This document shows, in pieces, positions 1 through 6,198 of a stretch of DNA of 28,418 nt (position 1 is its first letter; each line of letters opens with the position of its first letter). This DNA is from a virus: the IMG/VR virus record IMGVR_UViG_3300020472_000129, positions 1 to 28,418 of that record. The stretch is one strand, 5' to 3'. The notes beneath the pieces are model-generated. The model was not told where the DNA came from. It worked only from the letters and a program-made list of their open reading frames with translations, and ran no database searches. Made by a program: the position numbers and the translations under genes.

Positions 1-107
1 CCTTTAGGGGAGATCTGTTTCAATTCCCATCGGTTCTTGATCTTACGAATACGAACTATTGAACCTGATGGAAGAACCGAAGTAAGAAGAGTTGAAAGTT
101 TTGCCAT
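1..107 (-). CDS. N-terminal fragment of a divergent gene, unknown function
   Basis: Read on the - strand, an ATG at 107-105 opens a frame that stays open to the window edge, giving about 35 residues that begin MAKLSTLLTSVLPSGS and include the basic stretch RIRKIKNRWELKQ. A good ribosome binding site (AGAAAGGA on the - strand) lies just upstream of the ATG, which is the main reason for believing in this start. It is the only - strand gene visible and is transcribed away from the structural operon. Two of the sigma-54-like elements in the neighbouring gap point toward it. Too little is present to assign a family; an N-terminus of a virion or tail protein is possible but not shown. Confidence 0.6.
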   Translation of the reverse strand, partial: MAKLSTLLTSVLPSGSIVRIRKIKNRWELKQISPK

Positions 108-287
108 GATATAAAATCCTTTCTGGCGTTTGGACCGAAACGGTGTGTTCCGATCTCTTGATTATTATTAGACACCATAACCGACTAGGACTCCAGAAAA
201 AAAACACGATTTTACGTTTTAATCACAAATATGATTTGATCACGACTCATCATATATTTTGTCTGGTATCACATATTCGATCAAAAC

Positions 288-304
288 TGGCATGGATTTT
301 GCAT
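288..304 (+). promoter_or_regulatory. Sigma-54-like promoter element A
   Basis: TGGCATGGATTTTGCAT on the + strand. It has the GG-N10-GC spacing that defines -24/-12 promoters (GG at 289-290, GC at 301-302) and differs from the TGGCACG-N4-TTGCA consensus at one position of the upstream block. It shares a longer flank with element B (TATCACATAT upstream, ATGATA downstream). If it is a promoter, transcription would begin near 314, inside the hairpin at 309-325. It may instead be a protein-binding repeat. Confidence 0.5.
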
Positions 305-308
305 GATA

Positions 309-325
309 GGATCGCGCAGCGATCC
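309..325. repeat. Perfect 7-base-pair hairpin
   Basis: GGATCGC, loop GCA, GCGATCC: a perfect inverted repeat and a local GC-rich island in AT-rich DNA. It sits where a transcript from element A would start and is followed directly by the palindrome at 326-339. It could be an operator or a hairpin at the RNA 5' end. No T-tract follows, so it is not a terminator. Confidence 0.6.
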
Positions 326-339
326 GTGATAGATATCAC
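326..339. promoter_or_regulatory. Operator-like palindrome GTGATA-N2-TATCAC
   Basis: GTGATAGATATCAC is a perfect inverted repeat around a 2-base centre and lies 15 bases upstream of element B. The half-site recurs at 267-272 (TATCAC) and 414-419 (GTGATA), with related ATCAC sites near 220, 239 and 381, so the same protein may bind several times in this region. The binding protein is unknown. Confidence 0.45.
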
Positions 340-354
340 ATATATGATTGAAAC

Positions 355-371
355 TGGCACGATTATTGCAT
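355..371 (+). promoter_or_regulatory. Sigma-54-like promoter element B (full consensus match)
   Basis: TGGCACGATTATTGCAT matches the TGGCACG-N4-TTGCA consensus at every defined base, with GG at 356-357, ten bases, then GC at 368-369. It is a near-copy of element A, 67 bases downstream on the same strand. A start site near 381 would send transcription toward the structural operon, through the oppositely oriented elements C and D. Confidence 0.55.
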
Positions 372-418
372 GATATGTCCATCACATATGGGGTACACAG
401 AATTATATATGAGGTGAT

Positions 419-435
419 ATGCAAAATTCGTGCCA
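419..435 (-). promoter_or_regulatory. Sigma-54-like promoter element C (full consensus match, - strand)
   Basis: On the - strand the sequence reads TTGGCACGAATTTTGCATA, again a full match to TGGCACG-N4-TTGCA with GG-N10-GC spacing (+ strand GC at 421-422, CC at 433-434). It faces the left-edge gene, with an expected start near 409 and a leader of about 300 bases. A TATCAC half-site overlaps its downstream edge. Confidence 0.55.
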
Positions 436-480
436 ATAAATCTGATCCTGTCCAATATCGCCTAAGTGATTAATTGGTTA

Positions 481-496
481 TGCAAAAACTATGCCA
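481..496 (-). promoter_or_regulatory. Sigma-54-like promoter element D (- strand)
   Basis: On the - strand the sequence reads CTGGCATAGTTTTTGCATA. GG-N10-GC spacing is kept (+ strand GC at 482-483, CC at 494-495), with two departures from the upstream consensus block. It lies 61 bases from element C in the same orientation, so the four elements form two pairs that converge on about position 395. Confidence 0.45.
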
Positions 497-563
497 GAAA
501 TGATAGAGAAAATAAAAAAACTTCTATGTGATTTGGTTAGAATTTGGACTAGCAGGGTCACGC

Positions 564-579
564 GGTTGCCATGGCAGCC
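564..579. repeat. GC-rich near-palindrome
   Basis: GGTTGCCATGGCAGCC is a 16-base inverted repeat that is perfect apart from one pair, which can be G-U in RNA. It is followed by the palindrome TATACGTATA (581-590). Its composition stands out from the AT-rich surroundings. It could be a protein-binding site; nothing in the sequence identifies the protein. Confidence 0.4.
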
Positions 580-711
580 CTATACGTATATATATACACC
601 GTTATACAAAATTATAGAAAATAGCTTGTCAACACCTTGATATAAAACAGTAAAATAATAGTACAAGAAGTCGGGGTATAGGGTAATATTCGTACTTTAC
701 TAATAAAACAC

Positions 712-740
712 TTGACAAACCAGTAAATAAATGATATAAT
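712..740 (+). promoter_or_regulatory. Sigma-70 promoter P1
   Basis: TTGACA at 712-717, a 17-base spacer and TATAAT at 735-740: a perfect consensus promoter. The upstream flank AATAAAACAC and the downstream AAAC closely match promoter P4 at 24939. Transcription would start near 747 and run toward the first structural gene, with a leader of more than 300 bases. Confidence 0.85.
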
Positions 741-900
741 CACTTTTTAGTCGAGCATCAGCGAGACTATATACGGAGTATAAGTATTATACTATAATAT
801 ACACTATATAACTACTGTATGTAAACATATATGTAATGTGTACTATTATATAATATTGCTACTATGTGTAAACATTATTGTTATTAGTATCACTTTTTAC

Positions 901-929
901 TTGACAGTGATATATACATATGTTATAAT
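901..929 (+). promoter_or_regulatory. Sigma-70 promoter P2
   Basis: TTGACA at 901-906, a 17-base spacer and TATAAT at 924-929, again a perfect consensus. It is preceded by a T-tract (TTTTTAC) and followed by ACG, exactly as in promoter P3 upstream of the capsid gene. The start site would be near 936, giving a leader of about 140 bases before the gene at 1075. Two strong promoters in tandem (with P1) suggest heavy use of host sigma-70 RNA polymerase for this operon. Confidence 0.88.
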
Positions 930-982
930 ACGAAACTAATAAAACTGCGTACTTTTAATCTTTATCTTGAGGGGTTCGTGGT

Positions 983-1055
983 TAGAAGTATGACCTTCTA
1001 GGGTCCAGTGATTGCATTTAAAGGGGTTGAAGGTTAAGCAGTTACCTCCCCCTTT
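983..1055 (+). promoter_or_regulatory. Structured leader with two hairpins before the first operon
   Basis: Two stem-loops lie between P2 and the first gene. The first has arms TAGAAG (983-988) and CTTCTA (995-1000). The second is larger: AAAGGGG (1020-1026) pairs with CCCCTTT (1049-1055), and an inner AGGT/ACCT pair extends it. A T-rich run follows (TCTTTTATT), so the second hairpin could act as an attenuator or intrinsic terminator just ahead of the ribosome binding site AGGG (1065-1067), or as an RNA-stabilising structure. Which of these applies cannot be told from sequence. Confidence 0.55.
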
Positions 1056-1074
1056 CTTTTATTAGGGTATAGAC

Positions 1075-1416
1075 ATGGCAAAAGAAACAGAAAAACAGAT
1101 GCTAGAAAGACTAGCTAAAAGACATCCAGATATATACAAAAAGTTACCTCCAAAACCCAAGCCTAATCCTAAAAACAAAAAGAAATCTAAAATAGAAGAA
1201 TTAACAGGTAAAACTCGTGAGGAAATAGAAAAAGAATATCAAGAAAGTTTAAAAAGAATAGATGAGTACCTTAAAAAACCAAGAAAACGAAAATCAAATC
1301 AAATGGATCGTAGTAACCCAAGAGGTATTGACGTAAAAAATGGTGGTTTAGTACTACGAGTAACAAGAAAAGGACCATTATATAAAGGTAAAAAAAGTGG
1401 CTCCAAGAAAACGTAA
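1075..1416 (+). CDS. Lysine-rich small protein of unknown function
   Basis: First gene of the structural operon, 113 residues, very basic. The N-terminal part looks helical, the stretch around residues 25-45 is rich in Pro and Lys (KLPPKPKPNPKNKKKSKIEE), residues 45-70 are a Glu/Lys helix, and the C-terminus is basic with a short beta-like segment (GGLVLRVTRKGPLYKG). No family is recognised. The start ATG has AGGG about 8 bases upstream and lies below promoters P1 and P2. The 3' end overlaps the next gene by 20 bases, so the two are probably translationally coupled. The charge suggests nucleic-acid binding, but that is inference. Confidence 0.75.
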   Translation: MAKETEKQMLERLAKRHPDIYKKLPPKPKPNPKNKKKSKIEELTGKTREEIEKEYQESLKRIDEYLKKPRKRKSNQMDRSNPRGIDVKNGGLVLRVTRKGPLYKGKKSGSKKT

Positions 1417-1633
1417 TTATAGGAAAGAGTATGATGAGTATCATGCTAAACCTAAACAGAAGAAACGTAGGGCAGGGCGTAATGCTGCTAACAGTAAATT
1501 AAAACCACCGAAAGGTAAAGAAGTACATCATAAGAATGGCAATGCACAAGATAATAGGCGTAGTAATCTAGCCGTAATATCTAAAAGAGCGAATAGGCGT
1601 ATGCAGCCAAAGAGAAAACCTAGAAGAACATGA
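1397..1633 (+). CDS. Short HNH-type endonuclease-like protein
   Basis: 78 residues beginning at a GTG codon that overlaps the previous gene, with AAAGGT upstream as ribosome binding site. The core KEVHHKNGNAQDNRRSNL carries the HH...N...DN...SNL signature of the HNH (beta-beta-alpha-metal) nuclease fold. The rest is very basic (YRKEYDEYHAKPKQKKRRAG at the N-terminus). There are no zinc-binding cysteines and only the minimal HNH core is present, a compact form that I recall from other marine phages. HNH proteins beside terminase genes take part in DNA packaging in HK97-type phages, so a packaging role is plausible; a free-standing homing-type nicking enzyme is the alternative. Confidence 0.8.
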   Translation: MAPRKRNYRKEYDEYHAKPKQKKRRAGRNAANSKLKPPKGKEVHHKNGNAQDNRRSNLAVISKRANRRMQPKRKPRRT

Positions 1634-1636
1634 CAC

Positions 1637-1795
1637 ATGGAAATAGTAGAGGTAGCGACAAGTATATGGCCCATCGTATTTGGGTTAATAACACTAATAG
1701 TAATTCTAGCTAAACTACACTCAGATACGGAAATCCTCAAGGAAAAAGTCCGTACCTTATTTGATTTATTTAATAGTATTGGTAAAGGAAAATAA
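1637..1795 (+). CDS. 52-residue single-pass membrane protein, holin candidate
   Basis: An ATG three bases after the stop of the HNH gene opens a 52-codon frame. Residues 1-9 are short and acidic (MEIVEVATS), residues 10-26 form one strongly hydrophobic helix (IWPIVFGLITLIVILAK), and the remainder is a charged amphipathic helix (SDTEILKEKVRTLFDLFN). One membrane helix followed by a coiled-coil-like tail recalls small phage membrane proteins such as XhlA-type haemolysin/holin accessories. AGAAG lies upstream. The frame ends one base before the ATG of the next gene, which supports it as a real operon member. A holin or lysis-accessory role is inference; no endolysin is seen nearby. Confidence 0.75.
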   Translation: MEIVEVATSIWPIVFGLITLIVILAKLHSDTEILKEKVRTLFDLFNSIGKGK

Positions 1796-1796
1796 C

Positions 1797-2921
1797 ATGG
1801 CATCAAGAATAACAGGTATACCTACTTTTATATACGAATTATTAAATAAAAGTACAAAAGATTCTTTATTTACGCTTACAGGAAAAGCCTTAGATGATGC
1901 AATAAAAGCAATAAATAAATTAGCTAAAGGTGCTAATAAAAAAGCAGACGTTGATAAAACTAAATTAAATAAAGAAGCAAATGATATAATTGGTAGTAAT
2001 AAAACTAGTAAATCTGCACCAGCTAATCAAAATGTTAAACCAAGCACACCTAAAGCAGCTAATCAAAATGTTACACCATCTTCATCATCTACACCTAAAG
2101 CAGCTAATCAAAATACTCTTGGACCTAGCAAAGCATCTGGTGGAGGTAAAACACCTGCTAAAACACCTAAAACACCTAACTATAATAAAAGAGGTGCATT
2201 AGCATTAGGTGCTACATTAATAACTGCTGCTGGTGGATTTAACTTTAATAAAGTAAAAAACTTTTTAACAGGAGGTGAGGATAAAGATCCTAGTAAAAAT
2301 GTTATAGATAAATTCTTTAAAGGTAAGCCTCGTATAGCTAAAAAGAAATTTATAGATAAATTAGATGAGCTTAACAAAAAAAGCGGAAGATCAGGAGATA
2401 GCCGTACAAACGCTAAAAGAGTAAGTAAAAAAGCTAGTACAGATAAAGATAGACCTCCTGCTGATGCTCCACCTTTACCTAAAGAAAAACCTGAACCACC
2501 TAAAAAGCAAAAAGAGATGGACGACAAAAAGTTTGATCGTCAAAAAATAAGAGAATCAGAAGCAAAAACAAGTAAAAAAGCAAAAAGAGATAAGATATTA
2601 AAAGAAGAAGGTAGACAACAACAAGGACAACTACCTAAAAAATCTCCTAAGAAAAAAGGACGCTTTGAACAAGAAAGAAAAGACTACAAGACACCTTTTG
2701 GTACATTGACTGTAGACTCTACAGATAGAGGTATGAGTAAATTTGGTCTTTCTGACAACTGGAAAGAACTAGAAGCTGAAGAAGAAATGAACTTCCGTAG
2801 AGGTGGTATGCCTAGATCAAGAGCATTTGGTAAAGGTGGTATGTACAAAGCACCTAAAAAGAAATATACTGCTGGTCTTAATATGAGATACGGTGGAGCA
2901 ACTAAACGATCTAAAGGATAA
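1797..2921 (+). CDS. Basic low-complexity protein with GGM-motif C-terminus
   Basis: 374 residues from the ATG at 1797, chosen over an earlier in-frame ATG (1761) because AAAGGAAA sits just before it and the upstream choice would overlap the membrane-protein gene. The N-terminal part has near-repeats of the type TPKAANQNV (about residues 75-110), followed by a weakly hydrophobic segment (about 134-150, ALALGATLITAAGGFNF) and a long Lys/Arg/Pro-rich region. It ends with FRRGGMPRSRAFGKGGMYK and a NMRYGG motif. The same layout and C-terminal motifs recur in the next gene, so the two look like diverged paralogues. Function unknown; lying just ahead of the terminase genes and being highly basic, it may be a DNA-associated or internal virion protein. 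Confidence 0.8.
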   Translation: MASRITGIPTFIYELLNKSTKDSLFTLTGKALDDAIKAINKLAKGANKKADVDKTKLNKEANDIIGSNKTSKSAPANQNVKPSTPKAANQNVTPSSSSTPKAANQNTLGPSKASGGGKTPAKTPKTPNYNKRGALALGATLITAAGGFNFNKVKNFLTGGEDKDPSKNVIDKFFKGKPRIAKKKFIDKLDELNKKSGRSGDSRTNAKRVSKKASTDKDRPPADAPPLPKEKPEPPKKQKEMDDKKFDRQKIRESEAKTSKKAKRDKILKEEGRQQQGQLPKKSPKKKGRFEQERKDYKTPFGTLTVDSTDRGMSKFGLSDNWKELEAEEEMNFRRGGMPRSRAFGKGGMYKAPKKKYTAGLNMRYGGATKRSKG

Positions 2922-2925
2922 TAAC

Positions 2926-4020
2926 ATGGCAGTTACCGATATAAAACCAACTGATACTGAAGCTCAAAAAAAAGCTAAAAGAGCATTAAACTTTAGTAGG
3001 GCTAAAAAAGATCAAAAGAATGTCAGAGAAGGTAAGCAAACTGACGCTCAAAAAAATATAGTATCTGTAGGTAAGGAAGTATTACCTTTTTTAATACCTG
3101 TAGGATTATTAGCAGGAGCAGCGGTAAAATTAGGTCGGGTTGCTTTCCAATCTAAGTATGGTAAAAAAGCATGGAATGCTATTACTAAAGGTATTAAAAA
3201 CTTTGAGAGAAGAAGTAGAGAACCCGAGTTTCGTACAAAGGTCATGAAAAACGACAGGTTTATAGACCCTGCTACTGGAAAAATAATGTCAAATGAAGCA
3301 GGTAAAGCAGGTATAAGAAATAACAGATTTGTTAAAGCAACACTAAAACAAGTAGCTGGTGGAGAAGCAATGTATCAAGGGCTTAGTAAAGCAGGAGAAG
3401 AAGTTGAAAAAATTGCTGAAAAAAATAGAAGTAAAGAGAAGACCAACACTTCTACTGTATCTCCTAACCAGAAATCTAGACAGGCTGATTTATCTGTAGT
3501 ACAAAAGGTTACTCAGAAAAAAGATCTAGGTGACATGGCTAAGAAAAATAAAAAGACACAAGACTCAGAAGCATCTGTTGTTTTATCTAGCATAGGTAAG
3601 GATGCAGAAAGTAAGCGTAAAACACCACCTAAACCAAGACCCAAACCTAAAGCTCCTAGACCAAGAGATAAAGATGTTGAGGGTATGGCAAGTACTGAGA
3701 AAAAGATAGCATCTAAAAAAGCTGCTCAAGATATGGCTACCCAAGAAAAAAGATCTAGAAAGAAACCTACTACAACAGATGTAGGTGAGCAAGTATCTAA
3801 AAAGAAAACAGCAAAGAAAAAAGATATAAGCGATCCTAAAAAAGCAAAAGGTTATGATTACAGCCCCAATGAGGATGATTATAAGTTTGAAGCAGATGAC
3901 TTAAACCTTTACAAAGGTGGTATGGCTAAAGCATTTGGTAAAGGTGGAATGTATAAAGGTAATAAGAAAGCATACGGAATGCGGTATGGTGGATTTACCA
4001 GAAGAGGTATGGGTAAGTGA
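2926..4020 (+). CDS. Basic low-complexity protein, paralogue of the preceding gene
   Basis: 364 residues starting at the ATG at 2926, 4 bases after the previous stop, with AAAGGA upstream. An earlier in-frame ATG at 2893 lies inside the previous gene and is rejected. It has a short hydrophobic segment (about residues 52-68, VLPFLIPVGLLAGAAVK), then a long Lys-rich region with many KK/KKK runs, and a C-terminus containing YKGGMAKAFGKGGMYKG and GMRYGGF, nearly the same words as in the preceding protein. The stop codon overlaps the GTG start of the small terminase. No enzyme motif is visible. Function unknown, with the same candidate roles as its neighbour. Confidence 0.8.
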   Translation: MAVTDIKPTDTEAQKKAKRALNFSRAKKDQKNVREGKQTDAQKNIVSVGKEVLPFLIPVGLLAGAAVKLGRVAFQSKYGKKAWNAITKGIKNFERRSREPEFRTKVMKNDRFIDPATGKIMSNEAGKAGIRNNRFVKATLKQVAGGEAMYQGLSKAGEEVEKIAEKNRSKEKTNTSTVSPNQKSRQADLSVVQKVTQKKDLGDMAKKNKKTQDSEASVVLSSIGKDAESKRKTPPKPRPKPKAPRPRDKDVEGMASTEKKIASKKAAQDMATQEKRSRKKPTTTDVGEQVSKKKTAKKKDISDPKKAKGYDYSPNEDDYKFEADDLNLYKGGMAKAFGKGGMYKGNKKAYGMRYGGFTRRGMGK

Positions 4021-4400
4021 AGACTAGCCTAACTGAAAAAGAAAGTCTATTTCTAGACGCTCTGTTTAACGATGCAAATGGTAACTTTCGGGCTGCTATG
4101 GATAGTGCAGGTTATTCTAAAGCAGAGTATCCTGCCAGAATAATTAAAAGGCTCAAAGATGAAATAATAGAACGAGCCGAATATGTATTAGCAGCCAATG
4201 CACCCAAAGCCGTACTGTCTATGGTTAACGTCATTGATGATCCTAGTGCATTAGGTAACAGGGAAAGACTGGCAGCGTCTAAAGAAGTACTAGACAGAGT
4301 AGGGCTAGTTCGTACTGAAAAGATAGAGCATAAGGGTACGCCATCAGCCGTAGTTGTCCTACCTCCACTAAATAAAGACCAAGATGAAGACGAGGAGTAA
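4017..4400 (+). CDS. terS: Terminase small subunit
   Basis: 127 residues from a GTG that overlaps the preceding stop (GTGA), with AGAGG upstream. The N-terminal half reads LTEKESLFLDALFNDANGNF, then AAMDSAGYSKAE, which fits the helix-turn-helix DNA-recognition domain of small terminases; the middle is helical (oligomerisation), and the C-terminus (VVVLPPLNKDQDEDEE) is acidic and probably contacts the large subunit. Size and position, directly before the large terminase with a 17-base overlap, support the call. Small terminases recognise the viral DNA and load the packaging motor. Sequence families of TerS diverge fast, so the call rests on context as much as on motifs. Confidence 0.85.
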   Translation: MKTSLTEKESLFLDALFNDANGNFRAAMDSAGYSKAEYPARIIKRLKDEIIERAEYVLAANAPKAVLSMVNVIDDPSALGNRERLAASKEVLDRVGLVRTEKIEHKGTPSAVVVLPPLNKDQDEDEE

Positions 4401-6198
4401 GACTAAACCAATACCAGCCGTAGGTATAACACCATATGGTTATGATCCAGCTAAGAAAGGTCAAGACAAGTCTTTTTATTATCCAGATAAAAAGGTACTG
4501 ACTAAGCTAGAAGAAGCTATAATAAAGATTAGAGAAGATCAACAACCAGTAAGAAAGGTTGCAGGATGGTTAGAGAATGAAACCACTAGGAGGTTATCTG
4601 CTACCAGATTACACAAATTGGCTTGGACGAAAGAAGAACTTGATGCTCGTAGAGAAAAAAGAGAAGCCAATCTTAATAAAGAACAGAAGAAAGTCAAACG
4701 ACTCAAGAATACAGTTAAACAGACTAGCATTAAAGCAGAACAGGCAAAACGTAGACTTAAAAAAGCCACTGCTAAATCTAGTGATATAGAACAAGAGACA
4801 TTTGAGTTTCCTAACGATACAGTTGCACCAGAACAGGAAGTTGCATTTGAACCTAATAAAGGTCCACAGACAGAGTTTCTGGCAGCAGGGGAACGAGAAG
4901 TATTTTATGGTGGGGCTAGAGGTGGAGGTAAAACCTATAGTCTATTAATAGCACCATTAAGGTTTGCACATAAACCTGCACATAGGGCATTACTATTGCG
5001 TAGGTCTATGCCAGAGTTAAGGGATGTTATCTTTCAGACACAACAGATATATCCTAAAGCATTTAAAGGTGCTAAGTTTAAGGCACAAGAAAACACTTGG
5101 CACTTTCCAAGTGGAGCAAGAATAGAGTTTGGATACTGTGAAAACTTACAAGATGCACTTAGATATCAGGGCCAATCATATACATGGATCGGTGTGGACG
5201 AGCTTCCGCAATATGGCAACTCAGATATATGGCATTTTCTTAGGTCATCGTTAAGAACAGTAGATACAAGTATACCTTTGCAGATGAGGGCAACTGGTAA
5301 TCCAGGAAACATAGGATCTGCATGGGTTAAGAAAATGTTTATAGACCCTGCACCACATGGTAAAAGGTTTGTAGAAGAAGTAAGATTTACTGCTAATGGA
5401 CAAGAAATAGTATCTGGTATTAGTCGTAAATTTATTGCAGCGTCAGTATGGGATAATCCGTACTTGACACAAGACCATAGTTATGTATCAATGTTGGGGT
5501 CACTACCAGAGGCCAAACGCCAACAGTTTTTATATGGGAATTGGGATGTTGTCGAGGATGGAGCGTTTCCAGAATTTGATAAAGATATTCACACTGTCGA
5601 AGCATTTGAAATACCTAGTGGCTGGACTAAGATCAGATCATGCGACTTTGGTTATTCTTCTCATTCTGCTGTTCTTTGGGGAGCTATTGATTACGATGAT
5701 GTTCTTTGGATCTATCGTGAGTTATATGTTAATAAACTGACAGCAGACAAGTTAGCATGGGCTATACTAGATGCTGAAGAGGGTGATGGTAAAATATATG
5801 ATGCTGTACTAGACAGTTCCTGTTGGGCCAAGCGAGGTGATGTAGGTCCATCTATTGCGGAGACTATGAATAGAGAAGGATGTAGGTTTAGACCTTCTGA
5901 CAGATCTCCAGGATCTAGGGTAGCAGGTAAGATAGAGATGCACAAGCGTCTACAGTTAGATGAAGATACAGAAGAACCTAAACTAATTATACTGGATAGT
6001 TGTCGTAACTTAATAAGTCAGCTACCTGCACTACCGTTAGATAAGCGTAATCCAGAGGATGTAGATACAAAATCTGAAGATCACTTATATGACGCACTAA
6101 GGTATATGGTAATGTCAAGACCAATGAATAAGACTACAGCATGGGAAAATGTTCCCAAACAACGCTGGAAGCCTTCAGATAATGCGTTTGGATACTAA
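4384..6198 (+). CDS. terL: Terminase large subunit (packaging ATPase-nuclease) with N-terminal extension
   Basis: 604 residues. Walker A is GARGGGKT (residues 177-184), Walker B is WIGVDELP with Asp272-Glu273, and the C-terminal RNase H-like nuclease has Asp421 (CDFGYSS), Asp477 (VLDSSCW) and Asp570 (HLYDALRY). It powers DNA translocation into the procapsid and cuts the concatemer. The conserved ATPase starts only near residue 150 (EPNKGPQTEFLAAGEREV). Ahead of it are a segment resembling a helix-turn-helix (PVRKVAGWLENETTRRLSAT, about 55-75) and a Lys/Arg-rich predicted coiled coil (about 85-130). Both are unusual for TerL and could let it bind DNA or TerS directly. Overlaps the TerS gene by 17 bases. 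Confidence 0.95.
   Translation: MKTRSKTKPIPAVGITPYGYDPAKKGQDKSFYYPDKKVLTKLEEAIIKIREDQQPVRKVAGWLENETTRRLSATRLHKLAWTKEELDARREKREANLNKEQKKVKRLKNTVKQTSIKAEQAKRRLKKATAKSSDIEQETFEFPNDTVAPEQEVAFEPNKGPQTEFLAAGEREVFYGGARGGGKTYSLLIAPLRFAHKPAHRALLLRRSMPELRDVIFQTQQIYPKAFKGAKFKAQENTWHFPSGARIEFGYCENLQDALRYQGQSYTWIGVDELPQYGNSDIWHFLRSSLRTVDTSIPLQMRATGNPGNIGSAWVKKMFIDPAPHGKRFVEEVRFTANGQEIVSGISRKFIAASVWDNPYLTQDHSYVSMLGSLPEAKRQQFLYGNWDVVEDGAFPEFDKDIHTVEAFEIPSGWTKIRSCDFGYSSHSAVLWGAIDYDDVLWIYRELYVNKLTADKLAWAILDAEEGDGKIYDAVLDSSCWAKRGDVGPSIAETMNREGCRFRPSDRSPGSRVAGKIEMHKRLQLDEDTEEPKLIILDSCRNLISQLPALPLDKRNPEDVDTKSEDHLYDALRYMVMSRPMNKTTAWENVPKQRWKPSDNAFGY

Larger units (their letters stand above)
108..1074. other. Regulatory intergenic region between divergent transcription units
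   Basis: About 970 bases without a convincing gene. It separates the left-edge - strand gene from the + strand structural operon. From left to right it holds a cluster of sigma-54-like elements and TATCAC/GTGATA palindromes (about 219-495), a GC-rich palindrome around an NcoI-like core (564-579), a sigma-70 promoter (712-740), a very AT-rich stretch with short inverted repeats such as the 7-base arms at 777-783 and 787-793, a second sigma-70 promoter (901-929), and a leader with two hairpins. The only open frame of note (143-373) has no ribosome binding site and runs through the repeat cluster, so I do not call it. Confidence 0.75.

Noticed and set aside
143-373. 76-codon open frame on the + strand in the control region
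   Set aside because: No ribosome binding site, odd composition (many His, Ile and Arg) and it runs through the sigma-54-like elements and palindromes.
626-656. Possible + strand promoter TTGTCA with TAAAAT
   Set aside because: The spacer would be 19 bases and the -10 box is imperfect; P1 close by is far better.
845-872. Possible - strand promoter TTTACA with TATAAT
   Set aside because: The spacer is 16 bases and the area is so rich in TATA words that chance matches are expected.
961-1060. tRNA-like folding of the first leader
   Set aside because: The hairpins do not give a cloverleaf: there is no proper acceptor stem, anticodon arm or T-loop arrangement.
1761-1796. Upstream in-frame ATG for the first basic low-complexity protein
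   Set aside because: It lies inside the membrane-protein gene, lacks a ribosome binding site, and a strong site precedes the ATG at 1797.
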